Below, piece by piece: positions 7,771 to 20,046 of a DNA stretch of 64,000 bases; the stretch's first letter is position 1, and every line of letters starts with the position of its first letter. Both the position numbers and the translations under genes were made by a program. Origin of the DNA: Longimicrobiales bacterium (GTDB lineage: Bacteria; Gemmatimonadota; Gemmatimonadetes; Longimicrobiales; Gaopeijiaceae). The stretch spans positions 310,001 through 374,000 of the forward strand of contig OY282361.1 in the NCBI GenBank assembly GCA_958295645.1. Direction: 5' to 3'. The notes under the pieces were generated by a model. It worked only from the letters and a program-made list of their open reading frames with translations. It was not told the DNA's origin and ran no database searches.

Positions 7771-9126
7771 GTGAACATCGCCGTCTTGGGCACCGGCTAC
7801 GTGGGGCTGACCGCTGGGGCGTGCCTAGCCGAGGCGGGCCATCGAGTGGTCTGTTGCGACGTGGACGAGACTGTGATCGCGGTGCTTCGCCGCGGAGAGC
7901 TTCACTTCTTCGAGCCGGGCTTGGCGGAGGTCGTGGCAAGCAACGTGAAGAGCGGCAAGCTGCGGTTCACCGCCGACGTGGCGGAGGGCGTCAGGGCCTC
8001 CTACATGGTCTTCGTGACCGTGGGAACGCCCAGCCGGGAGGACGGGTCCGCCGACGTCGAGCCCGTGCTGGCGGCGGTGTCGGGCATTGCCCGCGCGATG
8101 GACGGCGAGAGGATCGTCGTGCTGAAGAGCACGGTGCCCGTCGGAACCGCGCGTCGCGTCCGCGCCCTGTTGCAGGCGGAGACCAAGTACCGGGCGTACG
8201 TGTGCTCGAACCCCGAGTTCTTGAGGGAGGGGAGCGCCGTCGCGGATTTCATGAGGCCCGAGCGCGTGGTGCTCGGAGTGGAGGACGAAGCGGCCGGCCG
8301 GACGCTCCGAGGTCTCTACGAGCCCTTCCTCCCGCCGGACGGGAAGATCATCATGATGGACACGACCTCGGCCGAGCTCCTCAAGTATGCGGCGAACGCC
8401 ATGCTGGCCAGCCGCGTCAGCCTCATGAACTCGATCGCGCAGTTGTGCGAGAAGGTCGGCGCCGACGTGGAGAAGGTTCGGCTGGGCGTCGGTTCGGACT
8501 TGCGAATCGGGCCGCTCTTCCTTCGGGCGGGCATTGGATACGGAGGGTCCTGCCTGCCGAAGGACGTCGAGGCGCTCACCCGGACGATGCGCGACCAGGA
8601 AGTGGACGCCTTGGTGCTCGAAGCCGTGGATCGCGTCAACGAACGGCAGAAGCGCCGACTCCTCGAGATGGTGGTGGACCAGTTCGGCGAGAACTTGGCG
8701 GGACGGACGTTCGCCATCTGGGGGTTGTCCTTCAAGCCCGGCACCGACGACATGCGCGAGGCGCCGAGCCTCGTCACGATCCGGGGACTCTTGGAGCGAG
8801 GCGCGAGAGTGAAGGCGCACGACCCGGCGGCGATGGGGCGGGCGGCGCAGATCCTGGACGAGGCCGTCGAATACGGGGAAGGGTGCTACGACGTGCTTGA
8901 AGGCGCCGACGCGCTCGTCATTCACTCCGAGTGGCAGGTCTACCGAGATCCGGACTTTGCCGCCATGCACGCCATGATGAAGCAGCCGGTCGTCTTCGAC
9001 GGACGCAACCTCTTCCAGCCGGACGAGATGGAGAACCGCAACTTCGAGTACCGTTCGATCGGGCGCCGGCACGTCCGAGGTCGAGTCGGCGCGGAGCGTC
9101 TGGCCGCGCGAGCCGTGAGCGGCTGA
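7771..9126 (+). CDS. ugd: UDP-glucose 6-dehydrogenase
   Basis: Oxidises UDP-glucose to UDP-glucuronate with 2 NAD+. Motifs in order: GTGYVGLTAGACLAEAGH (NAD site), FFEPGL, STVPVGTA, NPEFLREG, and GGSCLPKD with catalytic C261; a C-terminal GLSFKPGTDDMREAPS follows. The 451 residues match the family. The GTG at 7771 begins directly at the Rossmann strand. Together with the UDP-glucuronate decarboxylase 2 nt downstream, it makes a two-step route from UDP-glucose to UDP-xylose. Confidence 0.93.
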   Translation: MNIAVLGTGYVGLTAGACLAEAGHRVVCCDVDETVIAVLRRGELHFFEPGLAEVVASNVKSGKLRFTADVAEGVRASYMVFVTVGTPSREDGSADVEPVLAAVSGIARAMDGERIVVLKSTVPVGTARRVRALLQAETKYRAYVCSNPEFLREGSAVADFMRPERVVLGVEDEAAGRTLRGLYEPFLPPDGKIIMMDTTSAELLKYAANAMLASRVSLMNSIAQLCEKVGADVEKVRLGVGSDLRIGPLFLRAGIGYGGSCLPKDVEALTRTMRDQEVDALVLEAVDRVNERQKRRLLEMVVDQFGENLAGRTFAIWGLSFKPGTDDMREAPSLVTIRGLLERGARVKAHDPAAMGRAAQILDEAVEYGEGCYDVLEGADALVIHSEWQVYRDPDFAAMHAMMKQPVVFDGRNLFQPDEMENRNFEYRSIGRRHVRGRVGAERLAARAVSG

Positions 9127-9128
9127 TC

Positions 9129-10067
9129 ATGCGAGTCGTCGTCTTCGGCGCGGCCGGCTTCCTGGGTTCGCACCTCGTGGACCGTTGTCTGAGCGAGGGC
9201 TATCGCGTGGTGGGCGTCGACAACCTGTGCACCGGCGCCTCGGAGAACCTGGCCCATCTCGTGAACGAGCCGCGCTTCGACTTCGTGGAACACGACATCT
9301 GCGAGCCGTTCTTCGTGGAGGAGAAGGTCGGCGGAGTCTTCAATCTCGCCTCGCCGGCCAGTCCGATCGTCTTCGAAGTCATGCCCGTCGAAGCCATGCT
9401 GGCAGGCGGCGCCGGGACCCACCACACGCTGGGGTTGGCCCGCCGCCACGGGGCGCGCTATCTGCTGGCTTCCACGTCGGAGGTGTACGGCGACCCGCGC
9501 GTGCACCCGCAGCCCGAGAGCTACTGGGGCAACGTCAACCCGGTGGGGGTGCGGAGCGTGTACGACGAAGCCAAGCGTTACGGGGAAGCGCTCGCCTTCG
9601 CGTACCGCCGCAAGCACGGCACGAACGCGGTCGTGGCCAGGATCTTCAACACGTACGGGCCCCGCATGAGGGCCGACGACGGGCGCGTGATGCCCAACTT
9701 CATCGTCCAGTCGCTGCAGGGCGAGCCGCTGACCGTCTACGGCGACGGCACGCAGACGCGGTCGTTCTGCTACGTGGACGATCTCGTGGACGGCCTCTTC
9801 CGGCTGTTTCGCTCCGATCTGGCCGGGCCGGTCAACCTGGGCCGCCCGGACGAGATGACCATGCTCGAGCTGGCGAACGTGATCCGCGAAGAGACCGGTT
9901 CGAAGGTGCCGCTCGTGGAGTGTCCTCTGCCCGAAGAGGACCCGGCCCGGCGTTGCCCGGACATCTCGTTGGCCCGCCGGGAGTTGGGCTGGAACCCGCA
10001 AGTCGAGTTGCGCGAGGGGATTCGCAAGACGGTGGAGTACTTTCGGCAGGCGTTGCGGCAGAAATAG
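9129..10067 (+). CDS. uxs: UDP-glucuronate decarboxylase (UDP-xylose synthase), SDR family
   Basis: Extended short-chain dehydrogenase that converts UDP-glucuronate to UDP-xylose. The NAD-binding GAAGFLGSHL is at about residues 7-16. STSEVYGDP and the catalytic pair Y145/K149 (YDEAKR) are present. RIFNTYGPRM and the GDGTQTRSFCYVDD block are typical of UXS rather than GalE. The ATG at 9129 gives 312 residues. It begins 2 nt after ugd, whose product is the expected substrate, which strengthens the call. Confidence 0.9.
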   Translation: MRVVVFGAAGFLGSHLVDRCLSEGYRVVGVDNLCTGASENLAHLVNEPRFDFVEHDICEPFFVEEKVGGVFNLASPASPIVFEVMPVEAMLAGGAGTHHTLGLARRHGARYLLASTSEVYGDPRVHPQPESYWGNVNPVGVRSVYDEAKRYGEALAFAYRRKHGTNAVVARIFNTYGPRMRADDGRVMPNFIVQSLQGEPLTVYGDGTQTRSFCYVDDLVDGLFRLFRSDLAGPVNLGRPDEMTMLELANVIREETGSKVPLVECPLPEEDPARRCPDISLARRELGWNPQVELREGIRKTVEYFRQALRQK

Positions 10068-10330
10068 CCGCGCGTCGCAGGGACGGAGGCGAGTTGGGGC
10101 GGGTGGCGCCGTCGCCATCGGTTAAGTTTGTTCCACGGGTCACCGGTCGAGGGTCGTCGCCGGCATCGGTGGCCGTGCCCATGGCCGGCCAGATTGCGTT
10201 CCCGTGCGAACTCGAAGTCGAGCAGTGCGAAATGCCCAAAGCGAAGAAGCCCGAGGTCAACTCCGCCGTGTCGTTGCGCCTGCGCGGCCTGGACCGGCAA
10301 CCGCCCCAGCCGGGGGCCGTGTCGCAGAGC
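10068..10330. other. Spacer, no convincing gene
   Basis: A 263-nt stretch between uxs and the TPR lipoprotein. An open frame runs through it into the lipoprotein, but it has no signal-peptide logic and no ribosome binding site. I see no RNA gene or clear promoter. Confidence 0.4.
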
Positions 10331-11251
10331 ATGCGCAGGGCGAGGCGGGCTTTGGCGGGGATCCTCCTGGCGCTTGCGGGCGGTTGCGGGATCGATCCCG
10401 GCGAAGAGACGGCGCGGCTGAGGGGCGACGGCGCCTTTGCTCGGGGAGAGTACGAGGAGGCGCTGGCCGAGTATCGCCTCTCGCTCCTTCGGGAGAATCC
10501 GGGCGCCGACGGGATGGTTCGGGTCGCGCACGCCTACGCGGCGCTGGGAAGGGTGGACGACGCGCGTTCGCTTTACGAGCGGGCCGTCCGCGAAGACGCC
10601 GTGCACGCGGGGCAGGCGGTGGCCGACTTCATCGCGGTGGCCAAGCGGGCGCATGCGAACGGGGACGCCTATGGATTGGCTTCGGCGGTCGAGGCGGCCT
10701 CGGCGTTCCAGCCCGGCTTGGTGGTCGAGGACTTGGCGTTGCCGCTGGCCCGTCACTACACGGCCGCGGGCGAACCGGTGCGTGCGCTGCCGCTCTATCT
10801 GATGGTTCTGGGGGCCACCCGAGACGACCCGGATCTAGTGCTGGAGACCGCGCGCGCGCACCACGAGATCGGCGACTGCGAGCGAGCCTTGTCGCTCTTC
10901 GAGGAATTCGGCGACTTGGCGCCGCGCCGTGCGCGCGAGACCCGCTGGCACGTGGGCTCCTGCTCCTTCCAGCTCGCGGGCGAACGAATCGCCGACGACC
11001 GCTTGGAAGAGGCGTTGGGGCACTTGGACAGGCTCCTGCGGTTGCAGGAACCCAAGACGCTGGTTCCGCGAACCCACCATCAGCGGGCGCAGCTGCTCGA
11101 ACGACTGGGCGAATGCGGGGCGGCGGTAGAGGCGTATCGAAGGGTCGTGCAGGCGTCGGCGTCGGGTTCGGGGCCCCTGGTGGAGTCGGCGCGCGCCAGG
11201 ATCGACGAGATCCGCTTCGGCGGGCGGGACGGGGCGGAGGGGACGTGTTGA
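10331..11251 (+). CDS. Tetratricopeptide-repeat lipoprotein
   Basis: A 306-residue protein with an N-terminal lipoprotein signal (RRALAGILLALAGGC, cysteine at about residue 20). Helix-pair repeats typical of TPR follow (GAFARGEYEEALAEYRLSL, AHAYAALGRVDDARSLYERAV, HHEIGDCERALSLFEEF). It is probably anchored in the outer membrane, facing the periplasm, as a scaffold. It overlaps the BamD-like gene by 4 nt, suggesting linked function in envelope assembly. The ATG at 10331 is chosen because it starts the signal peptide; longer in-frame starts exist but would bury it. Specific role unknown. Confidence 0.75.
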   Translation: MRRARRALAGILLALAGGCGIDPGEETARLRGDGAFARGEYEEALAEYRLSLLRENPGADGMVRVAHAYAALGRVDDARSLYERAVREDAVHAGQAVADFIAVAKRAHANGDAYGLASAVEAASAFQPGLVVEDLALPLARHYTAAGEPVRALPLYLMVLGATRDDPDLVLETARAHHEIGDCERALSLFEEFGDLAPRRARETRWHVGSCSFQLAGERIADDRLEEALGHLDRLLRLQEPKTLVPRTHHQRAQLLERLGECGAAVEAYRRVVQASASGSGPLVESARARIDEIRFGGRDGAEGTC

Positions 11252-12090
11252 CGAGACGACTGGCGGCGCGGGTGGCGGTGGCGGGCGCCTTGCTGTCGGC
11301 GGCCTGCTCTTCCACGCCCGCGTTCTCGGGATGGACGGCGGAACAGCTGTTCGAGCACGGCGAGCAGGCGTTCGCCGAGCGGGACTGGGACGAGGCGCGC
11401 GACGCCTTCGAGCATGTGCTGCTCGCGTTTCCGGGGTTTGGGCAAGTGGTGCAGGCGCGGTTCTACTTGGCCCAGACCTTCTTCGAGGACGAGGAGTTCG
11501 TGAGCGCCGTTTCCGAGTTCACGCGCATCGTGCAGTCGTACCCCGACCACGAACGCGCCGGCGACGCTTGGATGGGACTCTGCCGGTCGTACGCGGCCAT
11601 GTCGCCGAATCCGCAGCGGGACCAGCAGTACACGCAGCAGGCGCGCACCACCTGCGACAACGTGGCCGTCGACTTTCGGGGCACGGCCGTCGGGGACTCG
11701 GCCGCCGCCGTCGCCGGCCAGATGTTCGACAAGCTCGCGGCCAGGGCGTACGGCGAAGCCCACTTCTACTTCCAGCGGGACATCTACGAATCCGCGGAGC
11801 TCGGCTTCCTTCAGCTGCTCGAGGAGTTCCCGAACACCGAGTCCGCTCCTCTTGCGCTGGCGCGCCTGATCGAGATCTACGAGGAGTGGGGCTGGGACGA
11901 GGAGCGCGAGGAGCACGAAACGCGGCTCCTGGAGGAGTACCCCGATTCGTCGCCGGCCCAGGAGTTGGCAAGAGCGAGGCCGGATTCCACGGCGGCGGCG
12001 AGCGCTGGAGCCGAACCGCCGGGCTGGGGGGCGCGCCCGTCCGCCGGAGAGCCGGGTGGGACGCCGGAATGGGGGCCCCGCTGCACGTAG
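11248..12090 (+). CDS. bamD: Outer-membrane assembly lipoprotein, BamD/YfiO-like
   Basis: BamD is the essential TPR lipoprotein of the BAM complex that folds outer-membrane proteins. A short lipoprotein signal ends at ALLSAACSS. YfiO-type repeats follow: ELFEHGEQAFAERDWDEARDAFEHVL, FYLAQTFFEDEEFVSAVSEFTRIVQSYPDH and the GLCRSY block. The 280-residue length fits. The start is either TTG 11248 (7 nt after GGAGG) or GTG 11245 (4 nt after); spacing favours TTG. The upstream lipoprotein stop overlaps it. The C-terminal 30 residues are low-complexity and overlap nadD by 22 nt. Confidence 0.82.
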   Translation: MTRRLAARVAVAGALLSAACSSTPAFSGWTAEQLFEHGEQAFAERDWDEARDAFEHVLLAFPGFGQVVQARFYLAQTFFEDEEFVSAVSEFTRIVQSYPDHERAGDAWMGLCRSYAAMSPNPQRDQQYTQQARTTCDNVAVDFRGTAVGDSAAAVAGQMFDKLAARAYGEAHFYFQRDIYESAELGFLQLLEEFPNTESAPLALARLIEIYEEWGWDEEREEHETRLLEEYPDSSPAQELARARPDSTAAASAGAEPPGWGARPSAGEPGGTPEWGPRCT

Positions 12091-12736
12091 GAGTCTTCGG
12101 CGGGTCGTTCGATCCGCCTCACGTCGGACACGCGGCGGTGGCGGCCGGAGTCGCCGCGGCGGCTGGGCTGGATCGCGTGCTCTGGGTGCCGGCGGCGAAT
12201 CCTCCGCACAAGCCGAACCGTACGCTGGCGGCTCCCGAAGCACGGGCCCGCATGGTACGGGCGGCGATTCGGGACGATCCCCGCTTCGAACTCTGCACGC
12301 TGGAGCTGGAGCGCGGGTCCACCTCCTTCACGGCCGACACGTTGCGGGCGCTGCGGGCCGCCCACCCGGACTGGCGGCTCTCGCTTATCCTGGGCGCGGA
12401 CCAGATGGCCGGCTTCGCCACCTGGAGGGAGCCCTGCGCCGTCGCCGCCCTGGCGCAGCTGGTCGTGGCTCCCCGATGCGGCCGCCACGGCGCCGGATCG
12501 GGCACGACCCAGTTCGCGCCTCGGCTTGTCGAGACGATCCGAACGGACCTCTCGTCCACGAACATTCGGGACCGCGCCCGCCGCGGGCTGTCCCTTTCGC
12601 CTATGGTCACGTCCAGCGTGATGGCCCTTATTCAAAGCGAAACGCTCTACCGCCGCCGACCGACCTCTAGGGGGCCGGGCGGCAGGAGCCAGGAGGCGGC
12701 TCTCCGTCCCGCGCGGGGCGGAGCCGAGAAAACGCG

Positions 12737-12740
<4 letters not shown>
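12069..12740 (+). CDS. nadD: Nicotinate-nucleotide adenylyltransferase
   Basis: Makes nicotinate adenine dinucleotide in NAD synthesis. The nucleotidyltransferase signature GGSFDPPHVGH is at about residues 9-19, and the C-terminal STNIRDRARRG motif binds ATP phosphates. The 223 residues include a short basic tail after the catalytic domain. The ATG at 12069 lies inside the end of bamD, and the stop overlaps the secA ATG (ATGA at 12737), so translation is probably coupled along bamD-nadD-secA. Confidence 0.92.
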
Positions 12741-16062
<3,322 letters not shown>

Positions 16063-16084
<22 letters not shown>

Positions 16085-16773
16085 GCCGCCGCTCGCCTCC
16101 GGAGGCGCGTCCTCGCGAGCGGTTGCGCCGCTACGGGCCGGGGCCGCTCTCGGAGCAGGAGCTGCTCGCGCTGGTGATCGGGTCGGGCGCGGCCTCGACG
16201 TCGGCGGGAACGCTGGCGGAGCGGGTGTTGGCGCTGTCCGACGGAAGGCTGTGGGACTTGGGGCGCGTGGACCAGGACCGGCTGACGGCCATATCGGGGA
16301 TCGGCACGGCCGGGGCGGCGAGGATCGTCGCCGCCATCGAGCTGGGCAAGCGGGTGGCGTCGGCCAGAACCGCGCGCGAGGAGCCGATCACCGGTCCGCG
16401 CGACGTCCACGCCATGTTCGCCGCCAGCTTGGCCCATCTCCCCCACGAGGAGTTCCACGTGCTGCTGCTCGACGCCCAGAACGCGCCCATCTGCCAGCGG
16501 CAGGTCACGCGGGGCATCTTGGACGCCTCCTTGATACACCCGCGCGAAGTGTTTCGCGACGCCATCGTGTTGCGCGCGGCGGCGCTCATCCTCGTCCACA
16601 ACCACCCGTCCGGCAACCCTGATCCCTCGGGCGAGGACGTCAGGGTCACGCGCCAACTGTCGGCGGCGGGCGACCAACTGGGCATCCCCGTGCTGGACCA
16701 CATCATCGTCGCGGGCAAGGACTTCTCGTCGCTGGCGGGGCGAGGGTGTCTGAGGGGGTCTGCGGAGGATTGA
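16063..16773 (+). CDS. radC: RadC-family (JAB/MPN) protein
   Basis: A 236-residue member of the RadC family. The N-terminal helix-hairpin-helix region (LSEQELLALVIGSG; ISGIGTAGAARIVAAIELGKR) is followed by a JAB metalloprotease-like domain with HNHPSGNPDPSGED. The metal ligands are the two His and the Asp. Its cellular role is unsettled despite the old DNA-repair name. The GTG at 16063 lies inside the end of secA (22-nt overlap) and is the only good start. It is the last core-type gene before the accessory island. Confidence 0.87.
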
Positions 16774-16788
16774 GCGACTGGTGACCGC

Positions 16789-19700
16789 ATGAGCGTCAAC
16801 ACCGGCACCGAGGCGCAACGCGCCTTCGACCTGCGGCCCGACCAGCCGATACGTGTTCCCTTCGAACGCATCTTCGCGGAAGCTGGCACAACCACAGAGA
16901 AGGGCCGCTGGTTCGAGCATCTGTTCATGGCGGTTGCGCGGGAGCTGCCCGACTTCCAAGTGGCGGACATCTGGACGTGGCGGGAGTGGCCCGAGCGCCT
17001 GGAGCGGACGGGGCTTGACGGACGCGACACGGGCATAGACCTCGTTGCGGAGCTGACGAGCGGCAGCTTGGTGGCCGTCCAGTGCAAGTGCTACGACGGC
17101 AGCCACCGCGTTGCCAAGCCGGACGTGGACAGCTTCATCAGCGCCTCCGACGGCGACGTGTTCGATCTCCGATGGGTTGTCTCCACCTGCCCTTGGAACG
17201 CCAACGCCGAGAGCGCGATCAGGAACAAGAAGCCGGAAGTCCGCCGGATCGACTTCCTGGACTATCTGGACCGCACGATTCTTGAACTGGGCAGGCCCAC
17301 CGAGAGGCGCGAGCCGAAGCCGTTGCAGCGCCAAGCCATTGAAGCCGTCTTGGACGGACTGGAGACCCAGGGCAACGACCGCGGCAAGCTGGTCATGGCC
17401 TGCGGCACGGGCAAGACGTTCACGTCCCTGCGGATTGCGGAGCGCTTGGTTCCCGACGACGGACGGATTCTCTTCGCGGCGCCGACGATCTCGCTGGTGT
17501 CGCAGGCCAGGCGGGAGTGGCTGACGCACACCGTCCGACCCATGTCGGCGCTTGTCGTGTGCTCCGACTCCACCGCGGGAGGCAGGGGGGAGCGGCACGA
17601 GGCCGGACCGGACGATCTGGTGTGTCCGGTACTGACGGATCCGTCGAAAGTAGCGGCGCATCTTGCGGGCGACAGCGGAGTCAAAGCGGTGTTCTGCACC
17701 TATCAGTCCCTCGACGTGGTCGTGAGGGCGCAACACGGGCACGACGATCCGCGCTTCGACTTGGCCGTCGCCGACGAAGCGCACCGCACAACGGGCATCG
17801 ACGTGGCCGACCGCAAGGTCAACTTCCAGCACTTTCATCACCGGCTGGACGCGAGCCGGCGCATCTACATGACGGCCACGGAGCGCATCTACAGGGCGAA
17901 GTCCAAGAGCAAGGCGAAGGAGAAGGGGCTGGACGTCGTGGACATGTCGGACTTGGACACGTACGGGCCTCTTCTGCACAAGCTCAAGTTCAAGGACGCG
18001 GTGGCGGCGGGCGAACTGTCGGACTACCGAGTGATCGTGCTGGGCGTCCACGAGAGCCATCTGACGCCGGGCATCCGCAGGTCGCTGGACAGCGCCGCCC
18101 CCAGCGCCAGGGTGGACGAGTCGGATCTGCTCCGGCTCTACGGAACCGCCCTGGCAATGAACGGATACGTGCGCGGCGGACCGGTCGAAGTGCCGAACCG
18201 CTTGCCTCGCACGCTGGCCTTCGCCTCGCGAGTCGTCCGTTCCCAGTGGTTTGCCGACACGCTTTCGACCAACCGCACGTTGAAGGGGCAAATCACACGC
18301 AGGCTGGAGGGCGACGCCCGGGCGCTGGACGTGCAGGCCGTGCACCTGGACGCCCGCAACAGCGCCATCGAACGAGGCGACAAGCTCCGCTGGCTGAACG
18401 ACGCGAAACGCGCCAACGAGTCCCGCATGATCTGCAACGTCCGCCTGTTCACCGAGGGCGTGGACGTGCCGGCGCTGGACGCGGTGTCGTTCCTCGATCC
18501 GCGAACCAGCCAGATCGACATCGTGCAGTCGGTCGGGCGCGTGATGCGGAAGGCCGAAGGCAAGCGGTTCGGCTACATCGTTGTCCCCGTGGCCCTGGCG
18601 GAAGGAGAGGACATCGTCGACAAGCTGGAGAAGCGAGACGACGACTACCGCGCGATCGGGCAGGTCCTTCGGGCGTTGCAGTCCCACGACGAGCGGCTGG
18701 CCGAGGCGACCGGCGACTTCGTGACGGCGCATCAGACGAAGCCCCTGTCGCAGCTCTCGCCGGAAGACCGCGACGAGACGTTCGCGCGCGAACGGCAACG
18801 GGAGTTCGACCTGACGCCCGTGGACGCCGCCAGCATCTTCACGCACATCGGCGCCGCATCCGGCCTGGGCAAGCCCGGCCAGATGACCGCCGAGACGATT
18901 GCCGACGCGGTGAAGCTGGCGGCTGCCTACCTTGCCGCCGACCAGGCGATTCTCGATGCCGCGCGTGATGTCTTGGAACTGCCGGCCGCCGAAGACAAGG
19001 AGACCTCCGTCGTCGCCGCGCTGCTGCTCTGCAACGCCTGTCTGCTGCATAAGCGGCTGAAGTCCGATTCCGAGAGCATGAGGGCCTTGCCGGGACTCGA
19101 CGGGGTTGCTCGCGCCAACGATCCTGTGGAGCGCCTCCGGGCCGCGTGGGAAGTCGTCCTCGAGAGGGACTACGAGCCCGTCTTCCGCCCCCCGCTGGCG
19201 CTTCTGGAGCGGTTCCAGTCTGCCTCTCTGAGGTACAGGGAATCCCCCCCCCCCCCCCCCCGGAATTCTTCCCTACGCGACGACAGAGGACCTTGCGATG
19301 TCGAGGGCCTCGCTCGACCATGCCGACTCACGCCACGACAACATCAAGAAGGCGGTGCAGGTCCTGGCAGAGCGCGCCGAGAGCCTTGCCGACTCGCTCA
19401 ACGAACTGGGTTACGACCACGCGGGGCCGCTGTACCACCGCATTCTCGGAAGCGCGGAGAGCGACGGCGCCTTCTACACGAACAACGTCTCCGCGCTCAT
19501 GTTGGCCGGACTGGCGCTCTCGCCCGACTTGGTGGACTGGTCCGACTACGAGGCGGCGACCAGCCTGCGAATCCTCGACCCTGCGTGCGGCACGGGCACG
19601 CTGCTCATGGCCGCGCTCAAGACGATCAAGGACAGGGGGCTCGAAGGTGGCGCGTTCACGCAGGACACGCTGACCGACGCGCACAAGAAGCTCGTAGAAC

Positions 19701-20046
19701 GATCGATCCACGGCGTGGACATCAACTATCACGCCACCCAGTTCGCCGCGTCCAACCTCACGCTGGGAGCGCCGAGCGTCGACTACGAGGCCATGTCGGT
19801 GCACACGCTCCAGCATGGTCCGCAGCGCGACGGAACGATACGCCTGGGCAGCCTGGAGCTTCTCCGGGACGCGGTGGCCGGCCAGGCGCCCGATCTGTTT
19901 GGGATTGCCAAGACCGCCAGGGTCGTGGAGCGGGGGCGTCCGAGCAAACACGCTCCCGCGCCGGACCTCCGGAAGCAGGACGTCGTCCTGATGAACCCGC
20001 CGTTCACTGCCAACGACAAGCGCGGACGCAAGTACGACAAGACTGA
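16789..20046 (+). CDS. Type ISP-like nuclease-helicase half, frameshifted at the C run
   Basis: Genuine protein runs from the ATG at 16789 to about residue 819. The N-terminal Mrr-like PD-(D/E)xK nuclease has D84 (GIDLVAE) and Q98-C-K100. The superfamily 2 helicase follows with Walker A ACGTGKT (204-210), DEAH 329-332, MTAT at 361-364, and QSVGRVMR near 580. A helical coupler region of about 200 residues ends in LRYRES before the proline run. Beyond the 18 C the frame stays open to 20046 but reads the methylase gene in the wrong frame, so the last 260 or so residues are not expected to fold. COG4889-type features such as EWPER...DTGIDLVAE and VQCK support the family. It starts 15 nt after radC. 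Confidence 0.8.
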   Translation: MSVNTGTEAQRAFDLRPDQPIRVPFERIFAEAGTTTEKGRWFEHLFMAVARELPDFQVADIWTWREWPERLERTGLDGRDTGIDLVAELTSGSLVAVQCKCYDGSHRVAKPDVDSFISASDGDVFDLRWVVSTCPWNANAESAIRNKKPEVRRIDFLDYLDRTILELGRPTERREPKPLQRQAIEAVLDGLETQGNDRGKLVMACGTGKTFTSLRIAERLVPDDGRILFAAPTISLVSQARREWLTHTVRPMSALVVCSDSTAGGRGERHEAGPDDLVCPVLTDPSKVAAHLAGDSGVKAVFCTYQSLDVVVRAQHGHDDPRFDLAVADEAHRTTGIDVADRKVNFQHFHHRLDASRRIYMTATERIYRAKSKSKAKEKGLDVVDMSDLDTYGPLLHKLKFKDAVAAGELSDYRVIVLGVHESHLTPGIRRSLDSAAPSARVDESDLLRLYGTALAMNGYVRGGPVEVPNRLPRTLAFASRVVRSQWFADTLSTNRTLKGQITRRLEGDARALDVQAVHLDARNSAIERGDKLRWLNDAKRANESRMICNVRLFTEGVDVPALDAVSFLDPRTSQIDIVQSVGRVMRKAEGKRFGYIVVPVALAEGEDIVDKLEKRDDDYRAIGQVLRALQSHDERLAEATGDFVTAHQTKPLSQLSPEDRDETFARERQREFDLTPVDAASIFTHIGAASGLGKPGQMTAETIADAVKLAAAYLAADQAILDAARDVLELPAAEDKETSVVAALLLCNACLLHKRLKSDSESMRALPGLDGVARANDPVERLRAAWEVVLERDYEPVFRPPLALLERFQSASLRYRESPPPPPRNSSLRDDRGPCDVEGLARPCRLTPRQHQEGGAGPGRARREPCRLAQRTGLRPRGAAVPPHSRKRGERRRLLHEQRLRAHVGRTGALARLGGLVRLRGGDQPANPRPCVRHGHAAHGRAQDDQGQGARRWRVHAGHADRRAQEARRTIDPRRGHQLSRHPVRRVQPHAGSAERRLRGHVGAHAPAWSAARRNDTPGQPGASPGRGGRPGARSVWDCQDRQGRGAGASEQTRSRAGPPEAGRRPDEPAVHCQRQARTQVRQD
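19244..19261 (+). repeat. 18-nt poly-C run inside the restriction-modification gene
   Basis: Eighteen consecutive C, the longest C run in the window, encodes prolines at the join between the helicase coupler and the methylase. Runs of this kind are classic sites for slipped-strand length change. In the present length the upstream frame reads S-PPPPP-RNSS. With one C fewer it reads S-PPPPP-GILPYATTEDLAMS and continues into the methylase. Confidence 0.9.
19285..19290 (+). promoter_or_regulatory. Ribosome binding site for independent methylase translation
   Basis: AGAGGA at 19285-19290 stands 7 nt before the ATG at 19298, just downstream of the C run. It would allow the methylase half to be made whatever the run length. 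Its use is inferred from position only. Confidence 0.45.

Noticed and set aside
9185-10330. Open frame upstream of and continuous with the TPR lipoprotein
   Set aside because: It overlaps uxs out of frame and its composition is not protein-like. The lipoprotein signal at 10331 gives a better start.
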